This document shows positions 1 through 7,011 of a stretch of 64,000 nt of DNA, one piece after another (the stretch's first letter is position 1; every line of letters starts with the position of its first letter). Under the pieces are notes generated by a model. It made no database searches. It saw only the letters and a list, made by a program, of their open reading frames with translations, and was not told the DNA's origin. The stretch lies in contig JAFZWC010000022.1 in NCBI GenBank assembly GCA_017617475.1, positions 1-64,000 of the forward strand, given 5' to 3'. This stretch comes from Bacteroidales bacterium (GTDB taxonomy: Bacteria > Bacteroidota > Bacteroidia > Bacteroidales > UBA932). The position numbers were made by a program, and so were the translations under genes.

Positions 1-2868
1 AGCAAGGCTGCCAAATATGCCGAGGCTCAGGCCCAGCAGTTTGTACAGGCTAACAATGTCCCCGCCGAGGTTCTGGAATATGTGAAGGACTCGGTGGCAA
101 ACAACATCAACAGAGCCTACATTGACTCCCTGAACAATGAGAAGGTGTACCTTTGGTACCTCTTCAAGAACGTGAAGGAAAAGGAAATCAACCTGGGTCT
201 GGACCTCAAGGGCGGTATGAACGTGATGCTGCAGGTGCAGCTGGAAGACGTTCTGAAGGCCCTGGCCGCCAATCCCAACGACCCGGACTTCGTGGCTGCC
301 ATGGAGAAGGCCAAGAAGGACAACGTGAACGACAGCCGTGACTTTATCGGCCTGTTCGAGACCGCCTGGAACCAGGTGGCTCCCCAACGTCGTCTGAACG
401 AGATCTTCGCCACCACCGAACTCCGCGACAAGATTTCCAACGATTCCTCCAACAGCGAGGTTATCACCGCTCTCCGTGCCGAGGCCAAGAGCGCCATCGA
501 CGATTCCTTCAATGTGCTCCGCAAGCGTATTGACCGCCTGGGTGTTACCCAGCCCAATATCCAGCAGGTGAGCAACACCGGTAAGATTCTCATCGAACTC
601 CCTGGTGTTAAGGATCCCGAGCGCGTGCGTAAGCTCCTGCAGGGCACCGCTTCCCTGGAGTTCTGGCCCACTTTCACCGCCCAGGAAATTGACCTGGCCA
701 GCGTGAACGCCCGCGTGAGCGAGCTCCAGGCCGGAGAAGAAAACGCCGTAGCAGACCCTCTGTACCACGTTCTCCTTCCTACCGGCGGCGCTTCCGCTTG
801 CCTGGGTTATGCCAGCGCCGTGGATACCGCTACCGTGAACACCTACCTGGCCATGGCTTCCGATTTCCTGCCCGCCGAATTCCGCGGTGCCTGGTCTGTG
901 AAGCCCGTTGAGCAGCAGTACGACAAGGACGGCAATCCCTACTACTCCAACGCCGTTATCGGCAAGTTCGAGCTGGTTGCCCTCAAAGTGACGGATCCCG
1001 ACGGTAACGCTCCCCTGGACGGCAGCGTGGTCACCGACACCCGCGTGAACTTCAACGGTGCACAGCGTGGCGGTAACGGTGCTCCTTCCGTGAGCATGAC
1101 CATGAACCGTGAGGGCGCCAACATCTGGGCCAACCTCACCAAGGACAATGTGGGTCGCCAGATTGCCATCGTCCTGGATGGTCTTGTGTATTCCTATCCC
1201 AACGTGAACGGCCCCATCACCGGCGGTTCTTCCGAAATCACCGGTAACTTCACCGTGGAAGAGGCCGAAGACCTTGCCAACGTGCTCAAGGCCGGTAAGC
1301 TCCGCGCTCCCGCTACCATTATTCAGGAGCAGGTGGTCGGCCCGTCCCTGGGTTCCGCTTCCATCCGTGCCGGTCTCATCTCCTTCCTCATCGCCTTCGT
1401 GCTGGTGCTCATCTACATGGTGCTGTTCTACCGTGGTGCCGGTCTCATTGCCGACGTGGCCCTGCTGTGCAACGTGCTCCTGCTGTTTGGCGTGCTGGTT
1501 TCCTTCGGCGCCGTCCTCACCCTGCCCGGTATCGCCGGTCTGGTGTTGACCCTGGGTATGGCCGTGGATGCCAACGTGATTATCTATGAGCGTATCAAGG
1601 AAGAACTGGCTGCCGGTAAGGGCTTCTCCCTGGCCGTGCACGACGGTTACAAGAACGCTTACTCCGCCATCATCGACGGTCAGGTAACCACCCTCCTCAC
1701 CGGTATCATCCTGTTCATGGCCGGTTCCGGTCCTGTCCGTGGTTTTGCCACCACCCTCATCATCGGTATCGTCACCTCCGTTCTTACCTCCATCTTCATC
1801 ACCCGTCTCATCTTTGACGACCGCATCAAGAAGGGTAAGACCGTGAGCCTGTCCAACAAGTTCACCGAGAACTTCCTTAAGCACACCAATGTAGATTTCA
1901 TCGGCCTTAAGAAGTACTCCTATATTATCTCCGGCGCCCTCATCATCATCGCCATCGCTTCCATCTCCTTCAAGGGCTTCAGCTATGGTGTTGACTTCAC
2001 CGGTGGCCGTACCTATGTAGTCCGCTTCGACCAGAGCGTAACCGCTGAAAGCGTGCGCTCCGCCGTGGAAGACACCTTCCGTCTGGCTGCCGAGCAGGCT
2101 GGTGTAGACCAGTCCTCCGTGGAAGTCAAGCAGTTTGGTGGTGACGCCCAGATGAAGATTTCCACCCAGTACAAGTACCGCGAGGAAAGCTCCGCTGTGG
2201 ATACCGAAATCGAAGGCCTGCTGTACGACGCCCTGAAGGGCTTCTACAAGGAGCCTGTCTCCCTGGCCAGCTTCACCTCTACCCTGGAGAACCCCAACGG
2301 TATCATCTCCTCCGATAAGGTGTCGGCCTCCATTTCCAATGAAATTACCAACCGCGCCATCATCTCCGTGCTGCTGGCCCTCCTGGTGATCTTCGCCTAC
2401 ATCGCCTTCCGCTTCAAGGGCTGGACCTGGGGTCTCGGTGGTGTTGTTTCCCTGGCTCACACGGCCATCATCATCATCGGCTTCTTCTCCCTGTTCAACG
2501 GTATCCTGCCGTTCAACCTGGATGTGGACCAGACCTTCATCGCCGCTATCCTTACCATCATCGGTTACGCCATCAACGATAACGTGGTTATCTTCGACCG
2601 TATCCGTGAGCAGAAGGGTCTGCACCCGAAGGACGACTTCCGCAAGACGGTGAACACCGCTCTGAATGCCACCCTCACCCGTACCGTGAACACCTCCGTG
2701 TCCACCCTGCTTCCTATGATTGCCATCGCAATCTGGGGCGGTGAGAGCATCCGCGGTCTGGCCGTGGCCCTCTGCCTGGGTGTGCTCATCGGCACCTACG
2801 CCTCTATCATGATCGGTACTCCCATCATGTACGACGCCACCGTCAAGCGCGCCAAGAAGGAAGAGTAA
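1..2868 (+). CDS. secDF: SecDF protein-export membrane protein, 5' truncated by window edge
   Basis: This is the fused SecD-SecF accessory subunit of the Sec translocon, which uses the proton gradient to pull exported proteins across the inner membrane. The frame is open to base 1, so the GTG at 82 is not the real start; the first transmembrane helix and some of the N-terminus lie outside the window, and 955 residues are visible. The SecD half shows LGLDLKGG near codon 53 and a block of transmembrane segments from about codon 455. The SecF half begins near codon 640 with DFTGGR near 665 and ends with a second membrane block containing GYAINDNVVIFDRIRE. The fusion of both halves is usual in Bacteroidetes. 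A strong terminator follows. Confidence 0.97.
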   Translation, partial: SKAAKYAEAQAQQFVQANNVPAEVLEYVKDSVANNINRAYIDSLNNEKVYLWYLFKNVKEKEINLGLDLKGGMNVMLQVQLEDVLKALAANPNDPDFVAAMEKAKKDNVNDSRDFIGLFETAWNQVAPQRRLNEIFATTELRDKISNDSSNSEVITALRAEAKSAIDDSFNVLRKRIDRLGVTQPNIQQVSNTGKILIELPGVKDPERVRKLLQGTASLEFWPTFTAQEIDLASVNARVSELQAGEENAVADPLYHVLLPTGGASACLGYASAVDTATVNTYLAMASDFLPAEFRGAWSVKPVEQQYDKDGNPYYSNAVIGKFELVALKVTDPDGNAPLDGSVVTDTRVNFNGAQRGGNGAPSVSMTMNREGANIWANLTKDNVGRQIAIVLDGLVYSYPNVNGPITGGSSEITGNFTVEEAEDLANVLKAGKLRAPATIIQEQVVGPSLGSASIRAGLISFLIAFVLVLIYMVLFYRGAGLIADVALLCNVLLLFGVLVSFGAVLTLPGIAGLVLTLGMAVDANVIIYERIKEELAAGKGFSLAVHDGYKNAYSAIIDGQVTTLLTGIILFMAGSGPVRGFATTLIIGIVTSVLTSIFITRLIFDDRIKKGKTVSLSNKFTENFLKHTNVDFIGLKKYSYIISGALIIIAIASISFKGFSYGVDFTGGRTYVVRFDQSVTAESVRSAVEDTFRLAAEQAGVDQSSVEVKQFGGDAQMKISTQYKYREESSAVDTEIEGLLYDALKGFYKEPVSLASFTSTLENPNGIISSDKVSASISNEITNRAIISVLLALLVIFAYIAFRFKGWTWGLGGVVSLAHTAIIIIGFFSLFNGILPFNLDVDQTFIAAILTIIGYAINDNVVIFDRIREQKGLHPKDDFRKTVNTALNATLTRTVNTSVSTLLPMIAIAIWGGESIRGLAVALCLGVLIGTYASIMIGTPIMYDATVKRAKKEE

Positions 2869-2887
2869 TAATCTCTGGCCTATACGC

Positions 2888-2924
2888 AAAAAAGCCGCGA
2901 CCCGTAACCGGGCCGCGGTTTTTT
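2888..2924 (+). terminator. Intrinsic terminator after secDF
   Basis: A GC-rich stem (CCGCG/CGCGG plus CCCG/CGGG with a 3-4 base loop) is flanked by an A run and a T run, 20 bp after the secDF stop. The symmetric A/T flanks mean it could act in both directions. Confidence 0.9.
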
Positions 2925-2960
2925 GTGTGTGTGCCGCTCCTCGGCGAGCCCCCCCCTTTG

Positions 2961-3096
2961 CCGCGTTTGCACAAAACCGGCCTTCTGTGCGTTCTGCTTG
3001 CAGACGCGCCAAGGTTTTAGGCCGAAAAGGCCGATTCTGCCGCCACGTTTGCACATAATCGGCCTCCTGTGCGTCCCAGATGCAAACGCGGCAAGG
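2961..3096 (+). repeat. 136-bp double-palindrome repeat, copy A
   Basis: This block matches 6792-6927 in length and, by eye, at most positions. It consists of two tandem units of about 54 bp, each opening with C-G/A-CGTTTGC and closing with GCAGACGCG or GCAAACGCGG followed by a CAAGG-like end, so each unit is an imperfect palindrome. A spacer with AGGCCGAAAAGGCC lies between them. The arrangement is that of a BIME (paired REP sequences). It ends 4 bp from the 3' end of the DUF262-HNH gene, and a C8 tract (2949-2956) sits just outside it. Confidence 0.85.
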
Positions 3097-3100
3097 ACTA

Positions 3101-4273
3101 TTAGCGGTTTCCTTTAGCGCGATTGTGCGTTTTGCAGAGCATTTGACAGTTGCCGATATCCGTAGCTCCGCCATTACTCCAGGCCGTGACGTGATCTGCA
3201 TCCATTTCCAGCAGTTTCCAGATGCGGGTGCGGTTGGAATCGTGGCCGATGGCGCAGTACGGGCAGTTGGAGACGCCTTCGGCTTCTGCCTTTTCTGTCT
3301 GCATCGCGTAAACGGCCTTCTTGGTGGGTTCATCAAATACGCGGACATTCAGCAAGCGAGGCTCCTGACAGCCGCCCAGGATGTACTCAAAGATGCCTTT
3401 CTTCTCTTTTACGTAGAAGTTCTCGTATAATTCCCTGACGAGAGCGGCTACGGCAACGGGGTCGTAGGCGTTCTTATGGTACTTTTCATAGAGCTCTCCC
3501 CATTTGAGGCCGCACATTTCTTTTTCGGGAGAAATGTCAAACACCGAAGTAATCCAATCAATAACGGACGTGAAGTAGGCTTTCATCTGCAGGATGCTGT
3601 CATCGTACCGGTGGGCTGACATATACTCTTCTATGTTGCCCCTGCTTACCCAGTCCAAAGCGGCCTCAAGAAAATCTTGTCGTTTGGCTGTGCCTGAAAT
3701 GAAACAGCTCCACTTATTGATGTTGGTATTGTTTGAGTTGGAGAACTCTTCTTTGGCTTTTGTTACAAACGGGCCGCTGTACACCGCATTCAAGGTTTCC
3801 TGGTTGTTGAGCGGAATGCCCACAATATTAATGGTGCGGAACCAGTCTTTGATTTCCTTTTCCGTGCCTTCGCAGACATAGATCAGTAGCTTGGTATTCA
3901 GAAACTTATCCTGCTCGTCTTTATTTAAGGCCGAAAAATACCAGGGCTTCCCGTCGGCATCAATCCAGGCAAACTTTTCCGTTATGAAACGCCCCAGAGA
4001 AGTGATACGCTGCTGCCCGTCCAGCACTTCATACCGGTCTTCGCCTACCTTGGAGAAATAGATGAGCCCCAGGGGATAGCCATTCCGAACAGATTGAATC
4101 ACATCCACTTCCTTTTTGCCGCCATTCTCTGCATACAGATAGTGACGTTGGAACTCTGGCTGAATGGTCAGTCGCCCGGAAAGGCCATACAGGCCCTTTC
4201 CTTCATATTCATTGTACTGGAAACCCTTGCAAATGTCGCCGATGGTCCAATCCTGGTATAAAGACGCTTTCAT
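3101..4273 (-). CDS. DUF262 / HNH nuclease-like protein (GmrSD-type), putative restriction component
   Basis: The 390-residue protein has an N-terminal DUF262 (ParB/Srx-like NTPase) region with IQPEFQR at 37-43 and the signature DGQQR at 85-89. A C-terminal HNH nuclease domain follows, with CPYC from 337, MDADH at 357-361 and a final C-x2-C-x2-H-N cluster. DUF262 plus HNH is the architecture of GmrSD/BrxU-type DNA-modification-sensing nucleases, and single-chain versions are common in defence islands. It lies directly downstream of an EcoRI-type methyltransferase on the same strand, so I infer the pair acts in restriction-modification or anti-phage defence. Its ATG overlaps the stop of an alternative methyltransferase frame (ATGA at 4270-4273), which would couple translation. 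The cleavage target is unknown. Confidence 0.85.
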   Translation of the reverse strand: MKASLYQDWTIGDICKGFQYNEYEGKGLYGLSGRLTIQPEFQRHYLYAENGGKKEVDVIQSVRNGYPLGLIYFSKVGEDRYEVLDGQQRITSLGRFITEKFAWIDADGKPWYFSALNKDEQDKFLNTKLLIYVCEGTEKEIKDWFRTINIVGIPLNNQETLNAVYSGPFVTKAKEEFSNSNNTNINKWSCFISGTAKRQDFLEAALDWVSRGNIEEYMSAHRYDDSILQMKAYFTSVIDWITSVFDISPEKEMCGLKWGELYEKYHKNAYDPVAVAALVRELYENFYVKEKKGIFEYILGGCQEPRLLNVRVFDEPTKKAVYAMQTEKAEAEGVSNCPYCAIGHDSNRTRIWKLLEMDADHVTAWSNGGATDIGNCQMLCKTHNRAKGNR

Positions 4274-4499
4274 ATTCGTCGAATAAATAATCTGAAATAT
4301 AATCTGTTCCCTTCCAAATAGGGTCTGTCATATTTATCAAATCCTGGAATCATCAAATCGCTCATCGCCTGCGGATAGTAATCCTCGCATACGTTATCTC
4401 CCCTCCGATTCTTCCTTCTGCATTCTTGATTATTCCGGGTATTGACGTTGTCGGATGAGAATTCTGAAGTAAGGTTGTACCCCCCCCCGTTAAGTTGCT
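4270..4499 (-). other. G9 tract followed by three alternative methyltransferase C-terminal tails
   Basis: On the coding (minus) strand there is a run of nine G at 4488-4480 inside the methyltransferase gene. Read with the present nine G, the frame ends at 4362 with YARITIRRR. Read with one G fewer, it ends at 4430 with PYFRILIRQRQYPE. Read with one G more, it stays open for about 70 codons to a TGA at 4270-4272 and ends with [10 protein letters not shown], overlapping the nuclease ATG. I translated all three frames by hand. The three tails share Y-[AF]-R-[IL]-x-I-R but use different codons. That three frames encode the same ending is the observation; a slippage switch is my inference. Confidence 0.7.
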
Positions 4500-5513
4500 G
4501 TAAACCAAGTCTTTCCCGTCCGCACCTTTTCGGAATTCAACAATTTCGAACTGCTCGGGACAATACTTTCCAAGAAAGGTAATGGGAACGCCCATTACAC
4601 CATCATAATCAGAAGGGATGGCATCCACGTGTGAAACGTCAATTGCATCATAGTTATCATACTTGGGGTATCCTTTTTCACGGATGTCTTTATGCCGGCT
4701 GAACCGCCTGTTTTCGGCCATCGTCATTAGCATAAGAGGCTCGTGGCGACGACCGTGATCCAAGTTGGTGAACCAACAGGAATTGCCGAGTCGGGTATAA
4801 TCCCCAACATACCCCAGCTTTGCGGCTTTAGCCCTGTCTTTGGGTGCCACTTCCGTGCCTCGGGGAACACCAAATACCATATCGTTCAAAAACCCCGTAG
4901 CGCCTAACCAAAGACCATTCTCTTTTATTATTGGAAATACCTCTTTATAGGTAATGGCATTCATATTTCCGATAATGAGAAACTGCTTTTGGGCTTCAAC
5001 AACCCACATCAGAAACTCCCTGAACAGACTGAACGGTGGATTGGTGACAATGATATCGGCCTGGTCGCGTAAGGCGCAGACTTCGGGGCTGCGAAAGTCA
5101 CCGTCGCCTTCCAGGTAGTGCCACTCCAGGTCGTCCAGGTCTATTCGGCCGCTGCCGTTGGTGTCGCGGGTGAGCTCGAAGATCTTGCCTTTGATGCGGG
5201 TTTTGTCGGCGTCGAACAAGGGACTCTCTGTCTCGAAGAGAGTGGGTTCGTAGTCTTTGTACCTCTTGCTTTCCACCGCGAACGATGTACTGATGAGCCG
5301 TTTCAGGCCCAGGCGTTCAAAGTTCTGGGCGAAGAATCGGGTGAAGTTGCTCCACTCCGGATCATCGCACGGCAAAAGCACCGTCTTGTCACGGAAGGTG
5401 TCCGGGTTGTACTCCAAATAAGCGTTAATCTCCTTCTGGATATCCGCATACTGGGTGTAGAACTCGTCATTCTTGGCAGCCTTAGCGGCGCCAAGATTCG
5501 AATTGTTGGCCAT
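4362..5513 (-). CDS. EcoRI-type adenine-specific DNA methyltransferase
   Basis: The 383-residue protein resembles the EcoRI methylase family, which transfers a methyl group from S-adenosylmethionine to adenine N6. DEFYTQY at 16-22 and a CDDP motif near 49-52 are typical of the N-terminus. NPPF at 158-161 is the catalytic motif of amino-methyltransferases. The start is the only well-placed ATG; the base of a 140-bp inverted repeat lies 3 bp upstream of it. The DUF262-HNH gene follows 88 bp downstream in the current frame. The 3' end is unusual because a G9 tract precedes three alternative C-termini. A conventional EcoRI-type endonuclease is not visible nearby, so the DUF262-HNH protein is the likely partner. 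Confidence 0.9.
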   Translation of the reverse strand: MANNSNLGAAKAAKNDEFYTQYADIQKEINAYLEYNPDTFRDKTVLLPCDDPEWSNFTRFFAQNFERLGLKRLISTSFAVESKRYKDYEPTLFETESPLFDADKTRIKGKIFELTRDTNGSGRIDLDDLEWHYLEGDGDFRSPEVCALRDQADIIVTNPPFSLFREFLMWVVEAQKQFLIIGNMNAITYKEVFPIIKENGLWLGATGFLNDMVFGVPRGTEVAPKDRAKAAKLGYVGDYTRLGNSCWFTNLDHGRRHEPLMLMTMAENRRFSRHKDIREKGYPKYDNYDAIDVSHVDAIPSDYDGVMGVPITFLGKYCPEQFEIVEFRKGADGKDLVYSNLTGGGTTLLQNSHPTTSIPGIIKNAEGRIGGEITYARITIRRR

Positions 5514-5516
5514 AAG

Positions 5517-5656
5517 CTGCGCTTCTTATGGCATCTGCGACTTATCCTTGACTCAGGCGCTCCAGGGCACGAAAAAGGCATGGACTTTTCAAACCCATGC
5601 CCGCGGCCCTGAGAAAGCCTAGTCAACAGATAAGTCCAGTCCACGCCAAAGCGCAG
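5517..5656. repeat. 140-bp imperfect inverted repeat upstream of the methyltransferase
   Basis: CTGCGCTT (5517-5524) pairs with AAGCGCAG (5649-5656). Moving inward, CTTATC pairs with GATAAG, TTGACT with AGTCAA, CTCAGG with CCTGAG and GGCATGG with CCATGCC, leaving an 11-base loop centred near 5589. It fills the gap between the methyltransferase start (5513) and the divergent transposase gene. It could be a regulatory cruciform/hairpin for the methyltransferase or an end structure of the transposase element. The rest of the 357-bp gap (5657-5870) is AT-richer and holds an 8-bp perfect hairpin at 5742-5762 but no gene that I can support. Confidence 0.8.
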
Positions 5657-5870
5657 ACATTCGCTGACCTATCCGGGTTGACAATTGAAATTTCTCAGGT
5701 TTCGGGCAACCGAATAAATAGCAAATGCTATGATTATGTAGTGCATTCTCCGTCAGAATGCATCACAAAAATAATGATTTTTGATAAGAAACATACAAAA
5801 TACCCCCTGAAACAACACAACTTTTCAACCGATTGTAGGCCAAGCGAAAGCATTCTTGTACCTTGCGGAT

Positions 5871-6785
5871 ATGAAAGAATCGTATCATATCTGCTTCACC
5901 TCACACGACGAAGTGATGTTCCGCGACGAGGACGACCACGGGATGTTCGTGAACTTGATGGCGCTCCGTGCCTTTGCGACGGATACGGAACTCTTGGCCG
6001 ATGCCGAGATGTCCACGCATTTTCATGCCATCGTCTTTGCAGAGGCCCCGATGCTCTTTACGTCGGCGTTGAGGATGTCGTATACGAAGTACTTCAATCA
6101 TAAGTATGACCGGATGGGCCGAATGGGACAGAAATACACGTTTTCGCTAAAGATTGTCGGCTTTAATCACCAGATGGCCGCTATGTCCTATGTGCTCCGG
6201 AATGGGCTCCATCATGGTGCGGCCCCGACGGCATTAGGATATCCGTATTGTGCTGTGCGAGAATTGTTTGCGAAAGATGTCGGCTGCTCTTCTGAGAAGG
6301 CGATAATGCTTTCCCGGGCCGATATCGCCGCCTATCTGCCCCGCTATTCCGAGTTTCCAGACCATTGGCAGATGAACAAGTCCGGGGTTTTTGTACGCCA
6401 GAGTTTCATGGAGATCCGGCGGGCGGAACAATACTATGGAACGGCCAGGAACTACCTGTATCAGATGAACCGGCTCACAGACGAAAGCTGGAAACAAGAG
6501 CAGCTTGAAGATAACACCGGCCAGCCCGTCACTCTGTCCATGTTGGAAAGGGCCGATGAAAAGTCTGTGGCCCAGATGCTTAACAATGAGCACGGACGCA
6601 ACTTTCGCCATTCCGGCTTGCAAGACTTGGATGTTTGCCGCCTCATCGACAACGACCTTCTGCCTTCTCTGGGTGTCCCCTCCGTGTATCTGCTTACCGA
6701 TAATCAGCGGCAGCGCATTTCTCGCCTGCTTTGGGCCGAGTTTCATCTTCCGGAGCACCAGATTCGCCGTTGTCTGGGCTTCTAG
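5871..6785 (+). CDS. REP-associated tyrosine transposase-like protein (RAYT, Y1/HUH family)
   Basis: The 304-residue protein has the HUH metal-binding motif as THFHAIVF (His50 and His52). Downstream, SYVLRNGLHHGA (Tyr108) sits where the catalytic tyrosine region of the Y1_Tnp family (usually YIxxNPVxAG) is expected. RAYTs are single-strand nucleases that bind and spread REP palindromes and usually lie next to such repeats. Here a 136-bp double palindrome begins 6 bp after the stop, and a second copy lies 3.8 kb away. I chose the ATG at 5871 over an upstream in-frame TTG. The C-terminal 120 residues are an extension of unknown role. It is divergent from the methyltransferase gene. Confidence 0.8.
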   Translation: MKESYHICFTSHDEVMFRDEDDHGMFVNLMALRAFATDTELLADAEMSTHFHAIVFAEAPMLFTSALRMSYTKYFNHKYDRMGRMGQKYTFSLKIVGFNHQMAAMSYVLRNGLHHGAAPTALGYPYCAVRELFAKDVGCSSEKAIMLSRADIAAYLPRYSEFPDHWQMNKSGVFVRQSFMEIRRAEQYYGTARNYLYQMNRLTDESWKQEQLEDNTGQPVTLSMLERADEKSVAQMLNNEHGRNFRHSGLQDLDVCRLIDNDLLPSLGVPSVYLLTDNQRQRISRLLWAEFHLPEHQIRRCLGF

Positions 6786-6791
6786 TCCCGG

Positions 6792-6927
6792 CCGCGTTTG
6801 CGCGAAATCGGCCTTCTGTGCGTTTTGCTTGCAGACGCGGCAAGGTCTTAGGCTGAAAAGGCCGATTCTGCCGCCACGTTTGCACAAAATCGGCCACCTG
6901 TGCGTTCTAGATGCAAACGCGGCAAGG
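6792..6927 (+). repeat. 136-bp double-palindrome repeat, copy B
   Basis: This is the same length and orientation as copy A (2961-3096), with scattered substitutions, several of them in the palindrome arms and loops. The two units open with CCGCGTTTG and CCACGTTTG and both close with CGCGGCAAGG. It begins 6 bp after the RAYT stop codon, which is the usual position of REP elements relative to their transposase. Together the two copies bracket the whole 2.96-6.93 kb island as direct repeats. Confidence 0.85.
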
Positions 6928-6999
6928 CGGCCTTTCCCGAGGGAAGAAATCGGCCCGAAATGTTGATAACTTTTTTGCGCAAATACGGGGGAGAAATCG

Positions 7000-7007
7000 T
7001 ATCTTTG
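7000..7007 (+). promoter_or_regulatory. TAnnTTTG promoter box for dnaE
   Basis: TATCTTTG lies 4 bp before the dnaE ATG, so the transcript would have little or no leader. Confidence 0.55.
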
Positions 7008-7011
7008 TTCC

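Noticed and set aside
2961..3096. CRISPR array (repeat-spacer appearance of the 54-bp units)
   Set aside because: Only two units, palindromic over most of their length, and the same pair recurs elsewhere; no cas genes.
4362..5513. Methyltransferase as a frameshifted pseudogene
   Set aside because: The present frame ends in a normal family-like tail and all conserved motifs are intact; alternative tails in the other frames argue for switching rather than decay.
5742..5762. Perfect 8-bp hairpin upstream of the RAYT as a terminator
   Set aside because: No T run follows and it is AT-rich; it may be an operator-like site but nothing supports a role.
5856..5870. TTG start for the RAYT and a TACCTTG promoter-like box at the same place
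   Set aside because: The ATG at 5871 gives a normal N-terminus; the box lacks one T of the consensus and would place the transcript start at the ATG.
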